From positions 885,501 through 949,500 of the forward strand of contig JAQGDQ010000024.1 in NCBI GenBank assembly GCA_030141605.1: a stretch of 64,000 nucleotides of DNA, in the 5' to 3' direction. Shown piece by piece: positions 1-12,820 of the stretch; within the stretch, counting starts at the first letter, position 1; every line of letters starts with the position of its first letter. The notes beneath the pieces were generated by a model. It was not told where the DNA came from and ran no database searches. It saw only the letters and a program-made list of their open reading frames with translations. Source of the stretch: Tubiluchus corallicola (taxonomy: Eukaryota > Priapulida > Priapulimorpha > Priapulimorphida > Tubiluchidae). The position numbers were made by a program, and so were the translations under genes.

Positions 1-840
1 ACTAGAAAAAGTGCTATGCCATGGAACGAAGCAGTCAAAATGTAAAAGTCGCCAAAACAAATGAGGCAAAAGTCGTCACATCAATTGTCCACATGAAACG
101 ATACCACAACGTTACATAGATAATTATCACGTTGAGTAGGGTGACTAGACATGCACTAAAGAAGTTTTTAATTACAGCCAACAGCGATTTTACTTTACCA
201 AATGAAAACGTAGATGTTATGATGCAAATAAGAATCAGCTAACTGGTAGCTGGTAGCTGGCTGCGTAAAGTGAGAGAAGCCCATCTCATTAACCACGTGG
301 GGTCAACTGCTGATAAACCAGCGTTAAAGCTGACTGCCCATTATCATAGATGGCGCATCATGGCAGATCCAAGAAAACAGTGCTAAACCAACAAGACAGT
401 TCTAAAGTAAACGGCCAGCAGAATGGTCTATAATTGTATTCAAATATCAAAATTAATTCCCTAATGATCAATGTGTTTTTTTACAATCTCTCATTCGACA
501 CGAAACTGGGGCTCCTCTCTGATAAAGCATTCAAGGGAAATGCCAAAATTAATCGATCGTTCCTCCCATCAATCCCATCATTTCTAATAATTTCTGCCTA
601 CCACTTGACAACAAATACATTCTTAAGCTTTCTGTTTTACTTTTATACTTTTCCTGAAAATCTTTGCAAAACCAAGCGCTAAACGGACGGTAACTAAAAT
701 TATTATCACCGTCAATAATGTGCAAGCATTCCATTTTATCATGCACAGTAACTTGTACAATACAGTCACTTGTAATATTGCTTTACATTTCCCAACATTC
801 TAATTCCAACAAACAACAACAAGAACTGAACTTCTAGTTT
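1..840. other. AT-rich flank, nothing recognised
   Basis: I see no exon, conserved protein segment or repeat structure that I can name here. The short open frames on either strand look like chance frames in AT-rich DNA, with no domain motif and no splice-bounded conserved segment. Confidence 0.5.
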
Positions 841-1416
841 ACTTTACTTTTCCGCCTAAGGAACCAATGGAACATGGCAAGCAAACCGTGGAAGAAAGCT
901 CTGTCATTGACGAAGTCTGTGAGATTGGTGACTGTACAGTATTCTGCTGAACCCAGTGTGAAGCACTGAAATAACAGGATGGGATCAGCTCACCGACAGA
1001 GGATTGGGGACAGTGGAGCGAACCTGTCTGGCCATGACAGACTCGTCTAGAGGAGTCGAACATCTGAGTTGCCTGTGGAAAGGACTCCCATTTGGCTGCC
1101 TTTAGCAGGACAGTCAAATAAACGAAATTTGGTCGTCGGGCGGATGCTGGCTTTGACCAGGCCTATGCCAGCTGATCAAAAGCATTTCTTCCCATACCCA
1201 CTGCTTGGACAAAGTGCAATGAAGTCTGACAAAGACTAGATCTTTTTCTAAGCACAGCTGATGGTGAAACTCAACAGGACTTCCACAGTGAACACTTTGA
1301 CAGCATCACAGCATAGCAACAATTCTGCAAAGAAAAAGGTGTCATCTGCAAAGCAGAGTCTCCTGAAATGGTAATGGTAGTTTGTGCCAACATGAGTATA
1401 TCAGGCCATCGATTAG

Positions 1417-1674
1417 TTAATCTGGAAAACAAAGGTGATTTAAGCAGATTTGGAGTGGCAATAAAGCCTTCACAGATGCTTGATGGCGTAGCACCAACGG
1501 ACTTAACAGGAGATCTTGTTCACAAACTTTACTGGTGGTGTTGGTGTACAATATATTAAAGATAGAAATAATGTTTAGACGAAGTCCAGTCCCTTGGAGA
1601 ATGAGCCAAAGAATGCCACAGTGCAGGGAGACAAAGGCAGCTTTCAAATCGACATTGACAGGAGAATTAGCCAA
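1417..1674 (-). mobile_element. Decayed non-LTR reverse transcriptase fragment (minus copy)
   Basis: The minus-strand translation contains LYTNTTSKVCEQDLLLSP followed by HQASVK. This resembles the reverse-transcriptase block just before the GVRQGCPLSP motif of non-LTR elements, with the GVRQG region itself eroded. A related segment lies in the opposite orientation at 1917-2102, so the two form an imperfect inverted pair. There is no catalytic motif and no intact frame. The LINE assignment is from recalled family consensus, not a search. Confidence 0.35.
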
Positions 1675-1916
1675 AGAACCTTGCAGAACTCTTTCTGCTG
1701 CTGGGTCATGGTGTTAAGGACAAGAATGCTATTGGTAGAGGAGAGCTGAGGGCTGACGTCAGCTGTTGTGAATGGCGTTTGTAGTGGACAGGAGACTTGA
1801 TTCTACTTATGATGTACGTGGCAACTTTAGAAAATGAGTATGATAGGATGATAGTTGGAGGGCTCTGTTCTCACTGAAGAGGATGATTAAGGAAGCTGCC
1901 TTCAACTGTCTGGACA

Positions 1917-2102
1917 ATGGTTACTTTCTGGTTCCTTCTGGATTGGAGTTCCTCCGAATTCGTTTCGATCCTCAAGATGCTGTACACTAACACGACCAAT
2001 AGAGTTTGTGAAGACGGCCTCAAGATAAGTAAGACACTACAACATCAAGCATCTGTGAAGGTTTTCTCTCCACGCCCTATTTGTCCATCCAATCAGCAGT
2101 AA
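1917..2102 (+). mobile_element. Decayed non-LTR reverse transcriptase fragment (plus copy)
   Basis: The plus-strand translation carries LYTNTTNRVCEDGLKISK and then HQASVKVFSPRPICPS. The second piece looks like a frameshifted remnant of the RT sequence ending in GCPLSP. It matches the inverted copy at 1417-1674 in both peptide and nucleotide sequence. The GC-richer stretch after it (about 2160-2700) may be the rest of the element, but I could not align it to a domain. Confidence 0.35.
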
Positions 2103-2829
2103 TAGAGTGACAGGAAAACCAGTTCAAAACAGCCAATAAGGAGACAATTTCAAAGGTGTACAGGAACCGAGGTAAGCTTCTGTGGCCCAAGCCCAGTGAA
2201 TCTTATAAATAATAATCAGTAGCTTCCTTAACTGAAAAAAGTGACTCAGCGCAAATGTCAGGCAATGAAATTCTTGGGGTGGCGAGAACCGGAGAAACTG
2301 TATAGAACGGCAATCTCGCTCCTGTAGGCCACCCTCGTGTTATTCACGCGAAATTCAGCATCAGCGTTGTCCACAATCTGATTAACCCACAAACCTTGAT
2401 CCACTGAAAACTCTTCTGACGTTCAGGATTCAACGCTGCATACGCCTCTGCATGGCCCGACAGTCAACAAGGTCAGGATGATTTAGCAAAGTTCAAGGGA
2501 TGCCAACAGACATGGAGAGCTCCCAAGGTCTCCAAAACTGCTAGGCTCCTCAAGGAAGGCGGGCTGGTTTGACGGAGACGTAGATAGAAACCGGCGAGTT
2601 CAGCGTTTCGGAAGATACAGCAAACGTACAGATTTACGCAGCGAGCGAATGATGAAATGCGTAACCTGGGGTCTAGACAGCATATAGGTGTTCCTATCAT
2701 GAAGATTTCTCTTCAATCTAGCCGAAACTAACTCTCATTCCCATGTGACTATTCGGACTATTTTAAAAGCGATTATTTGCATCTTCGGGTTCAATTTACT
2801 GTGCTTTTCTGTATATTTTATTTGTTATG

Positions 2830-3330
2830 TCTTACGGACGGCAAGAAATCATATGACTCGTGTTTCATTGTTTAAATCTCGTCTTAGAAAAACTATTACT
2901 TACTACATATTTACTTACTAGTTTTCCACTTTCGAAAGAAGCCACTCGCGGAATCTATTAAAACGACGAGGAAGCGCAGCGAAAACATCGCAGAATATGT
3001 TGAGACAAAATACTGAAAAAAGTGGGGTGAATCAGTTCGGGAAAATGCACGGGAAGACCAGGTTTCTCACGAGATCAAATCCAAACTTTATAATACTTTT
3101 TGCATGTTTTGTTTTCGTTTCTGGCCTCTTTAAAACTTAACTACCTTTGCTCACACTGAAGCTACAAATACTTATATCTAATACTAGTATATATCTAGTA
3201 GCCACAAAACAATGTACTATAATGTGCAGTGGCAAAATTTATCCGAACATGCACGTAATCTATTGTATGAAATATTTATTATTGTTTTGATCGGCCCTGT
3301 TATGTCAATAAGCTATCTATCTATCTTAGT
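2830..3330 (+). mobile_element. LINE 3' end remnant with (TATC)n tail
   Basis: Near 2860-2900 the plus strand encodes TRVSLFKSRLRK, which matches the last conserved segment of many CR1/L2-like ORF2 proteins. About 400 bases later the sequence ends with AATAAGCTATCTATCTATC. The same kind of tail ends the LINE remnant at 6142, so the two probably belong to one family. No intact ORF remains. Confidence 0.4.
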
Positions 3331-5199
3331 AAAATTTCTAAATGATTATTTCTAAAACATGTATAAAGGTGAAACATTGTTATGGTTTAATATTTTATAT
3401 ACCCAGCTAGTATAACGTAGTTTATCCTGGAACTTCACTTAACCTGATCAACGAAGTAAACACTGATTTTGGATAAGATTTCGCTTAGATGATACTGTTT
3501 ACATTTTTCTAGTATTTTCCAGGTACTTGTATCTAGCAGCTTATACAGTTTTGACATTTTTACGTAATGAAGAAGCAAATACAATTCCTTATTAGTAAAA
3601 TGTCTTTTTCCTACTGCAATATTTTATTCGTGTTTTTGTCACTTTTTACTACTTTATTACGAGTCTTTCCCCTGCTACTTTTACTTTCTTTCACCTGGTT
3701 TCGTGAGTTTCTCCTTGGCTATTTTTTACTTCACCTCCAGAAGGCATTCGCGTTACACGTGACACGCAAATTGAAATGCTTGTTAACATTCATTGTACTT
3801 TCAATAATCATCTTCTGAAGCAAATTGGATAGGACACGGGTCATAGTGTGTACTTGCACTACACCTGGTTAGTAAATGGGCTGCCGGGAAAACTGGCTCA
3901 CCCCTTCTGTGCTAAGACACTTCTGCTGTTTAGCGTGTCAGCTTAATAGCCACACTGTGACTAGTTTAAACAAAAAAATCGGGAAATTGTTTCAGCTGAA
4001 TTTTGTTTCTGATTACGGAATAATTAGCATAAAATGTTTTTTGCAAAACGCCTACTGAACTCATTCACTGTCTCAAAGCGTTATAACAAAATAAGCTTTG
4101 TTCAGACGAGGTCACAGGCAAAATCGAAAAATTAATCATAATTCAGACGAACGTAATCTTACTGACTAAATCAATAAATCCTTGAAAATTATCATCACCG
4201 TCTACGGCGAGATAAATTATCTTGCCAGTGGCTGTAGGAGAATGGGGACATTTTGACGAGATGCACTGACTCACACTGCTGCATAGCTGCTGTCATATCA
4301 ACAGAAAAACTGACGGATAATGAGTTACAAGATTTGCTTTCTTTAAACGACTCTTACATTAACCCCAAATGAACTCTATAAAGCTACCAAAATTCTTTTT
4401 TTAATTTACAGCCAATGCTTAGTGTAGTGATTGTAGTAGCTGTTGACATGTAGTAGTACTTTTTATTATTGTGAAATTATTAAAAAAAATAAGGACTAAC
4501 TATTACCACTGTTTAACAGTAAATAGTGATAAGCAGAAAGAACTGCACAATAGCGTGAATATGTGAAACGACTATTTTGATATTAAAACATGATGAAGTA
4601 TATAGCAAAGTGTGGAAAGAATGATTACAATGAAATGACAACATAAACTAGGTCTGTATTTAGAATTGTATAAGCAAAACACACGCTGATATGCGGCCTG
4701 CGGAGTAAAGCACATCCGGAAGGCGTTATGCGTTATTGCGTAAACACATTTTATATAGTTTTCAGTGCACCCGTTTATCAGACCTGCGGGATGCCTTGTT
4801 GCACTTTACGTTATATGAGCTACACTCAGATAGATACGCAATAATAACATGGGTGCTATCTCAGAACTCGAAAACATCATTTTTGCATACTAGTACATTG
4901 TAATTTAAAACTGCAAATGCAGTTTGCCAACCACACTAGTTTTATTACATTTTCATTTTCAGTGTATCTCTAGATAAGCTTATTCAGTTATACAGTGATA
5001 GAAAATGCAATAAATAATTAATCGACACCAGCCTATTGTAATTAACAAATGAATTAATTACACAAGCTCATTAAGTTCCAGTAAACAAACAGGTGATGAT
5101 GATATGTCAAAATAGAATACTACCAATTCACCGTGTGAACTGATGCAAGCCGCATTGCGCAACTATTCCAATGAATCGTTTCAAATACAGTGACGATAG
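3331..5199. other. Non-coding stretch, nothing recognised
   Basis: No domain-bearing frame, tRNA, TIR pair or tandem array is visible. An 83-codon frame near 3567 is hydrophobic but low-complexity and is judged a chance ORF. Confidence 0.4.
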
Positions 5200-6142
5200 C
5201 GTATTTATGTATTGAAAAGAGCTATTCTTGCAGCAGATCAAAACGGTCATACAGAAGAAGTTCTACGCATCACAGAGGTATCTGGGAAAATAAATTTGTA
5301 CGCAAATGCTGCTAAAATTGTTAAAATAGCTTATTTTTATAAAAATCTAAAAGTCCATACCATACTATTAGATTATGCTATTATTATTAATGGTAACTTA
5401 CAAGTCAAAAGTGAAATTACATTGAGACAATATTCGACCAAATACTTTGGTGTAACTATGGATGCTGACTCGTGTCAGTCTCCACGTATTATAAGCAATT
5501 TTGAAAAAAAACTGTATTCGTCTGTATTCAAAAGTATTTGAATCTCAGTGTTAGAAAAAATATAATTTTACCTAATAACTTATCGGTACCTCTGTACACG
5601 TCACCTGTTTCGGTTCCTAAAATGTTAGTAAGCGACAAGTCTTAAATATTGTTAGTATTATTAAATTCACATGCAAGTATTTCATGTCAAAATGTAACTT
5701 ATGCGTGTAAGAAACAGACAGAAAAATTACGAATTTCACTAACACTGTTAATAGTATCACAAGAAATTCTAAACACACATTACAATCTGTGAGCAAAAGT
5801 ATTGTGCAGAACTTTATGTAAAACAAGTGGCTGTTCAAATATACGACTGAAAGATTCAGAACATCATTTGCACTAACTGCTTGTATCTTCTAGATGGAAC
5901 AGTTCCTACAGTAATCTTGAATTGCCTCATTTAAATCTAAATCATGAATTATATTACATGTATGTTTTTTCTTTGTCTTTTTGTTTTGATATGTGAAGTG
6001 CTATTGTGAAAATGCCAATTTTAGGTACTTTTTTGTCGTAACATCAATACTGTTTAATAATTTTGCACACTAATTTCTTATTTTATTACATTACAAATTT
6101 GAATTCTTTAATGAGAAATAAAGCTATCTATCTATCTATCAG
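5200..6142 (+). mobile_element. LINE ORF2 C-terminal remnant with (TATC)n tail
   Basis: A 109-codon frame at 5212-5541 contains KINLYANAAKIVKIA, IIINGNLQVKS and YFGVTMDAD. These follow the order of the non-LTR RT thumb segment (N.aKt, inG..v, YLGV). Further downstream, in another frame, YTTERFRTSFALTACIF near 5835-5890 resembles the terminal RT module. The copy ends in AATAAAGCTATCTATCTATC at about 6142. Several frameshifts and stops make it inactive. Confidence 0.5.
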
Positions 6143-6933
6143 AAAATTTTATTACAGAGTGGACTGTTGCACCTAGCATGTACATTATCATTTCGTAAAG
6201 TGTCAAAAATACAAAAGAACTACACATAGCCCGCTCGATGACCGAAATCCAGAGATCCCATATGTTAGACACATACGTTATCTCCTTACTTGATGAAATT
6301 GATTTCGCCCCTAATTGTCATCAGTTATGTGACCAATGTAGTTGGTCAAGTGGACATTACCTTGTCTGCAATTCACGCTGATATGACGTGAAATTGTTAA
6401 TTGATTATTATTGTTTTTTGCAAGTTGCCAAAAGTCAGGAAGACTAGATGTAAGCACCAATTATCTTTGTTGTAACTGCGCTATTTAATCACAATCGAAA
6501 ATCATGTAAGCTAATTTAAGTCATTTGTCTGTATCAAACTTATATTTTTTGTTAAAATCTCATTGCAGTAATTTGTTAATCCAGGTAATGATATTGCTGC
6601 ATATTGAACAAACTTGGATTTTACATTAGTTTAAATGTAGTACAACAATAAACAGTTTAAATAGCAAGTTTTATGCAGTGTATTTACAATTAACATACCG
6701 TGACCATGTGCTAGAATTACAGTATTGATAGGGAGATAAAGAATTATTATTGTTTAAAATTGAACATCATTTTAGTGGAATTCTCTTAATTTGAATTATA
6801 TGCTGTAAACAACTGAAACAGCATTATCTTTGTAATTATACATATATTAATGAAACTATGAGAGAACATAAAATTACTTAGTCATAAGAGATTTAGAGTA
6901 GTAGTTATTATAAACATACTGTAAGGAATATAT

Positions 6934-7190
6934 GTGGTGAAGTTGTGGCTAAGTGGATAAAATACTGATACTTTGTGCGAATTACATGGGTTTAATTCTC
7001 GCTCTGGACCGTATCAGTTACAAACCCTAGCAGAGGGAGGATGTATACTACTAATATATCCAAACATAGCTAAGACATCTTTGCCTCTTCAATGGCTTAT
7101 CTTAGAAGCTCAGGGTTATCCTTGATACTGAGTCAGAATCTGGTCATATCATAAAAATGTCTTTGAGTACAGTGAATACACCCTATAGGC
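6934..7190 (+). repeat. tRNA-derived SINE-like element
   Basis: TGGCTAAGTGG at 6946-6956 is a perfect RNA polymerase III A box. GGGTTTAATTCTCG at 6988-7001 sits where a degenerate B box should be. The sequence between them does not fold into a clean cloverleaf, so this is not a functional tRNA. The downstream body, ATCCAAACATAGCTAAGACA near 7058, reappears in reverse complement at 45.2 kb, which shows it is a dispersed repeat. Confidence 0.5.
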
Positions 7191-7199
7191 CTTTCCAAA

Positions 7200-9150
7200 G
7201 TGTTTAGAAAAGCATTATGTGAACTGTCTGTCAACAACAAAAGATAGTAACGATTGCCTACCTGAAATTGTCTTCAGGCATCAACATTTACCCGAATGCA
7301 CCTAACCCATTGCAGTACTTTGTATGCAAAACTCTTCTTTATACATCTATTATAAGCAATAATAAAACAGAATTTTAATTTTCTTCTGAACAGTCAATTA
7401 CACGAAATATTGCATTATTTGAATGCTGCATAGCCTAAATTCCATTTTAATGGTTTTTTCTTTTTTACATCAACTTAATTAAGTTCCTTTTATTGCTATT
7501 CTGTAAAAACATATGTACTAACACAGATGTTTAAAATTTTATATTTTTTATTTGAACTAACATTTTTGAGCTTCACTTGTGTGTTCGAAGTAAATAATAA
7601 AATAAATATAAAAGTATCAATTTCAAATTCAAAAAGATATCTCATATCTCACAAGTACATGTACAACTAGGATTCAAAATCTCCAATAAATAAAAAAGTT
7701 AAAAGGAGTAAATAACTTCAACAATAACCACTCACTGGGCAGAAAGATTGCATTGGTGTTATTGGGCTTACTTGTAATATAATGACCAGCTGGCTTGGGA
7801 TGTTTCACAACTGACTGAAAACATTCATGGATTTAATTATAATTACTGTTTTTTTAATTTGTAATTGTGTTTTAATAAGGGAAGTCTTGCATGGTATTCT
7901 CAACTGCTCGATCGCGAGTTACGACTCATTTACATGTTCAAGAGCCTCTCATATATGTACAGAAGTCTGCAATGCTGTAATTTAACAACCCTTGAATAAA
8001 GGATTCTCTGTGGAGATCTTACTGAGACTCATTAGACACAAAGCAGAAAAATATCTTATCATAATACTTTTAATTTGACTGTCAATTCAAAGTCTAAAGA
8101 ATGGGGTTTCAAAGTTTTTAAAGAGCAACTTCGTCTTCACATTTGATTTCTATGAAGGTGGTGAACGAGTAGAATAGTATCGCTTCAATGGCTTGCCAAA
8201 GTGATCACCGTACCAACCAATGTGAAATTTATAATAGCTATACGTGAAATTTCAACCAGATGAATTGGAAACAATTTTCCAGGCTTTGATAATTGATTGA
8301 GATAATTAGAAATAATGTGAAATTTTCAGTTTATTTACAATTACTCAAATATCTGGTTATCACCACTCTTAAATTATCAAGCAAATTCGGTTAGTCTCGC
8401 CAAAAAGATTGAAAAATAGAATAAACAATATAACTAAGTGATAATTTTTTTTAAGTAAATCTAGAAAAAGAGTGATTTTAGCAATTTTTTAATCGGCTAG
8501 GGAAAGTTATTGTGAGGCCAGTTTTCCTGAGGTCTACCACTTTGCCAAATCTGATGTAAAGCTTAGATAATGCTAAGAATTTTCTGTGTTTTTATTATTT
8601 TTCCTTTTTTGTCACATTCAAAGTAGTTTTAATCAAACAATGTGCCATTGTCTTAAATATTTTATGAATTAATTTTTTAGTAATTTTGATGTTCTTTTAT
8701 TCGTAAGATGCATTTGATCATCACGTAAAATGAATTAAAATATTCAATAAATTATTATTATTATTATTAATGCTGCCTAATTTTTAGTGATCATTTCAAG
8801 TTTCAACATCAACTATTTTGATAGTTATTAATTATGGAATCGAATAAAATTTGCTATAAGATTATTTTGCTAATGTGACATATAGTTTGCTCGAAGCAAA
8901 ACACGGGGGCAAGTCCCAGGTGATAAACTGATGATTAGGTTTAAAAAGAATAATAGATTTTCTACGATTAAATTTAACTTAGCCCACTGCCCACACAACT
9001 GCATTAAAATATTACGGCACTCTAGTTTAACAAATCAACCAAAAATAGGTTATAGCAGAAGTGCAACAAATGAAACCTCGTCAATGATATGATATGAAAT
9101 TTTTTCACACATAGGAATAACATTAGTGCACCAAAGATATTTACAAATAC
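7200..9150. other. AT-rich non-coding stretch
   Basis: There is no supported gene. A short ATT/TTA microsatellite lies at about 8752-8770. No paired terminal repeats or conserved peptide are visible. Confidence 0.4.
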
Positions 9151-9154
9151 AAAA

Positions 9155-9990
9155 ATTCATGTTGTGTGAGAGGTGTTCGGCAAAGATCGATACTGGGTCT
9201 CTTTTTATTTCTACTTTTTGCCAATGATTTGCCAGATTCAGTTACCTCAGAAATTAGTATGTTTGCTGACAACACAAGAATCTATTGTCAGTACATTTAC
9301 AACAGGACTTACTTCATCTTGAGGTCTAATCTGATAATTGATTATTACAGTTTAATGCAGATAAATGTGTAATGTTGCAGCTTAAAGCGCAAGTTTCATC
9401 ATATTGTTATCTGTTTGGCAATGAGTTAACTCACATCTCAGAACATAAAGACCTTGGTGTAATTATATCTAAGGATCTGAAGCTACTGGAAGCTATTCGC
9501 AAGAAGGCGAATCAGATTGATTAACACACGTTTTGTTAATCATGATTATAAGCAGATGTTAACAAAGCTTATGTGCGATTGTTAATGGAATACTCTCGCA
9601 CTGTATGGTCACAATCACTACAATTTGACATCTAGACACTGCAAAAATTCCAAGATAGGTACCTGCAGTTATGTTATGCAGCTAATTTGCATCCTAACTC
9701 CAACAAAGAGAAATAACTGACCTGTATGAGGTATAAAGTATTTAAGTACTTAAATGGAGACATAAATCGAGTTAGCTGTGAACCTGTGACATACTATTCA
9801 AGGCTGCACCTCTATTGTCCACTTGCGGTCATTCTAAGAAACTGTTTAAACCCTAAGTAATTTTTGAAAAAAAAACAGTTTGCTCATGCCGTCTAGTGTA
9901 AACATTTTGCCGGAAAGTGTAGTTAGTGCACCTAATTTAAGCTTTTTTGATGAGGGATTGAAGGTTTCACGATAGACATGCTTTAAGCCA
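9155..9990 (+). mobile_element. LINE (CR1/L2-like) ORF2 remnant, plus copy
   Basis: The frame starting near 9160 encodes RGVRQRSILG, FLFLLFANDLPDSV and MFADNTRIY. These are the RT motifs GVPQGSILGPLLF..ININDLP and FADDT, with the second catalytic Asp of FADD changed to Asn. Downstream frames give HKDLGVIISKDLKLL, LMEYSRTVWSQS and VVSAPNLSFF in the family order. Frameshifts and stops interrupt it. It is the same family as the minus-strand copy at 10491-11018. Confidence 0.75.
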
Positions 9991-10490
9991 AAATTATTAA
10001 GAAAGATTGTGTGTGCCACCATGAGGTCGTTTTCACGCTCCATTCGATGAAACTGAAATGCACTCAGTATAAGTAAAACTTTTGGCAAAAACTGCCACTA
10101 ATAATTATTATATACACTTTTGCCTACAGCTGACGCTCGCCATTATCATAATAACAATAAATAGACTAATTTTCACCTTAAGTTGCTTTTAATTTTTGGA
10201 GCTAAGTTTTTCTGGCGAACAAGATGGGCTATCTTCGCAACACAACAGTAAATCTTTGGTCGCAGATCCATGGATCTATGTCGACCAACAATCATAGCCG
10301 CACGTAAAAGTATTATTTAATTTAGTATTATTTAATTTTAACTTTTTTTATATTATTCATAATTATTGTTTTAACTGTTATTATAATAAAAACAATAGAA
10401 ATGTCACAAAGACGTGAAGAAAGGTTCGTAATATCAGGTTAGATCAAATGTAGACTTGGCAGGGTTTCTTGTATGCGATGTTGCATCATG
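9991..10490. other. AT-rich spacer between two LINE copies
   Basis: No gene is visible. The stretch around 10300-10400 is A/T-rich and lies at the 3' side of the minus-strand LINE, so it may include that copy's 3' UTR. Confidence 0.3.
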
Positions 10491-11018
10491 CTACAGGTAC
10501 AGGGTGTAGCATAATCGTTTGCTAAGAGATAAAAAATCAACAAGTAAAATAATACATCTCAACCTCTCCTTAAAAAGGTTTAAATTTGGTGCACTAACCA
10601 CTCTTTTTGGAAAACTATTCCATTTGTTCACTACGCGGTGTGAAAAAAAATGAACTTTTACAATTAGTTGTTGCATACGGTTTATACAACTTCTTAGAAT
10701 GACCGTGAGTGGACAGCAGAGGTGCAGCTTTAAATAGTGTATCACAACTAACACGGTGGTCTCCATTTATGTACTTGAATACTTCATACAAGTCAGCTGT
10801 TTCTCTTCTCTGTTAGTAAAACAAATCTCAGGACGCAAATCAGCTGCATAACATAATCGCAGGCACCTATCTTGAACTTTCTGCAATCTCTTGATGCCAA
10901 ATTGTAATGATAGCGACCATGCTACATTCGAATATTCTAATAATGGTAACACATAAGCTTTGTAGAGAGTTAACACCTGCTTAGGTGTTAACTCTCTACA
11001 AAGCTTATGTGCGACCAT
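10491..11018 (-). mobile_element. LINE (CR1/L2-like) ORF2 C-terminal remnant, minus copy
   Basis: Two consecutive minus-strand frames encode the end of ORF2. The first (10767-11018) contains LTPKQVLTLYKAYVLPLLEY, NVAWSLSLQFGIKRLQKVQD and RCLRLCYA. The second (10491-10766) contains FFSHRVVNKWNSFP and VVSAPNLNLFKERL. The order matches the C-terminal RT region of CR1/L2-type LINEs. It is 5' truncated and split by a frameshift near 10766. Its 5' end runs directly into an inverted fragment of the same sequence. Confidence 0.75.
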
Positions 11019-11065
11019 TATTATAATATTCTAGTGTAGTATGGTCAGCATTGTTACAATTTGTT
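10951..11065. repeat. LINE fold-back: 28-bp perfect hairpin plus inverted LINE fragment
   Basis: Positions 10951-10978 and 10983-11010 are perfect reverse complements with a 4-nt loop (GCTT). Similarity continues imperfectly outward to about 11065. The right arm matches the plus-oriented LINE at 9555-9630, so the hairpin joins two opposite pieces of the same LINE. This is the layout left by 5' inversion (twin priming) during retrotransposition. Confidence 0.75.
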
Positions 11066-11079
11066 TCATGCTTCATGCT

Positions 11080-11280
11080 GCTTGCACAGCCTACATTTTT
11101 CAGAGGTATGACTGAATCAACTCAAACACTGTGGTCTCACAAGGATACTCCATGAGCATCGGGCTTCGTAAGCCAGTCCGAAAGTCGCCAGCTCAAATCC
11201 ATGCTGTGCTACAACTTTTTCATGTTCCCTATTTTTCAAAGTATGGCCTTAACTTAAACTGTGAGTTGTATCACTGTATG
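11080..11280 (+). repeat. tRNA-Thr-like SINE, probably dimeric
   Basis: The segment 11130-11205 resembles a tRNA. GTGGTCTCACAAGG is in the A-box position, a 7-nt loop TTCGTAA at 11165-11171 would give anticodon CGT, and AGCTCAAATCC is in the B-box position. Stems are imperfect. A tail motif with TTTTTCA then ACTCAAACACTGTG before the head recurs after it as TTTTTCA then ACTTAAACTGTG, suggesting two tandem tails. Confidence 0.45.
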
Positions 11281-12820
11281 CACTGACTTCATGTACAAGA
11301 AAAGGCTGTTCTCCTTCATAAACAATTAGTAATCTGAAACTTGACCAAACTGCAAAAAACCTTAAGAACATGTTACTGCGTGTGCATGATGATATGTGTG
11401 TTTGCGCTTGTGTATTAAATGATTTCTTTGTTGATATTCAATGCAAAACCAAAAGTACAAAGAGATTAAATCAGATGATTATAATTAAATTTTATTACAA
11501 AAACCACAGCAAACTGATTTATCCTTTGCGCAATTATATCACTCAGTAAAAACTCCCACGTAAAAGGCTAGCAGAAAAGGAGTGAACACAATTCAAACTT
11601 TGTACAGTGTTCTATTTTCATTGCAGTAAAGATAAATAAAATTAACTTTACCAATTTAAGTCTGCATTATTACACCAATTTATTAGAGGTTTAAAGTGAA
11701 TAGTAAAGGAAGTAAGTGAGATAATTCACATGCAAAGTATAAGCTGATAGTTATTTTACATAGAAGTATCAATTAATTAAAGTATATCACAATATCTATT
11801 TTTTATATTTATCAAATTGATCTGTTTAGATTATCAGCAAATGTATAAAGTTAGTGCTGCTACTTGATTGTAAAACCGAATCTTATAACTAAGCAGATAA
11901 AAAATTCTGGGTTTTGTGAACAATAGTAAGTAAAGTACCTAGTAAATGATAAGCCTAGTGACTTCTCGTGTATATAAAAATCAGGCTAATTACATAGTCA
12001 ATAACAGCAATGATAAAATGCAAACTGCGGCACAGGGTCCCCCTCAAACAAAAACAAATCGACGATTTTACACATTGCAGTTATGTTTGATGAAATCATT
12101 TCAGAGTAAATGTCACAGCTAAACACCAATTATTCTGCTAGTAAGAATGTGATGAGCAATGCAACCAAAACGACCTAACATGAATTTGCAGACAAGTTGT
12201 TCGCAGTAGTTTTTAAGCAACCAAACTAACAAAAAACAACCTTTTTACAATGTAATTTAAAGCATTTAGCATTACTATAAACATAACCATGTGTACTGAT
12301 ACTGGAATACATTATAACAAATCTAGTATAAAAACCTACCACACAATAATGAAAAATATGTGCATACAAAGCAATTTATAAATAGCTTTGATAAATCACT
12401 TTCTATAACTGGAAAACATCTAACATAATTGTAGCTAATAGCTTTTGCACATTCTGCATAACTACTTATTACCAATTTACTTTCTCATATCTTTCTAATT
12501 ATTTGAGCATTTTTTTATTTGACCTCATATTATTTGAATTTTAAATGTGCATAACAAAGCACGCAGTTACTATTAGGTCTACTTTTCATTTAAATACAAA
12601 TAAACGGTATATTGAATTGTGAGGTATAATTAGGTAGCCAATATAGGTGTAAAATAATAGAAAAAAGTAGTAATGCATTTTCCGAGTAGATGTTTAATTA
12701 CATGTCATAATAAAAAAAGCAGATTATTAACTTTCACAAAGCTGAGATTTAAATAAGCATGGTTTTCCACAACAGATGGCGCCACCATCAAATGACAAAA
12801 TGTTATTAAAATTAGTTACT
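11281..12820. other. 3' flank / probable 3' UTR of the minus-strand gene
   Basis: This lies just downstream of the stop codon of the large minus-strand gene, so its right part is probably 3' UTR. An AATAAA-type polyadenylation signal on the minus strand (read as TTTATT) occurs at about 12514-12519. No other coding region is supported. Confidence 0.35.

Noticed and set aside
839-1117. Possible thrombospondin type-1-like text on the plus strand (EDWGQWSEP, EVCEIGDCT) or a 92-codon minus ORF
   Set aside because: The pieces are in the wrong order, contain stops and lack the CSVTCG core. No splice-bounded exon is evident.
3567-3818. Hydrophobic 83-codon plus-strand ORF
   Set aside because: Low-complexity Leu/Phe-rich frame in AT-rich DNA, with no homologous segment and no splice context.
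11130-11205. Functional tRNA-Thr gene
   Set aside because: Acceptor and T stems do not pair properly, and the flanks repeat as a SINE tail.
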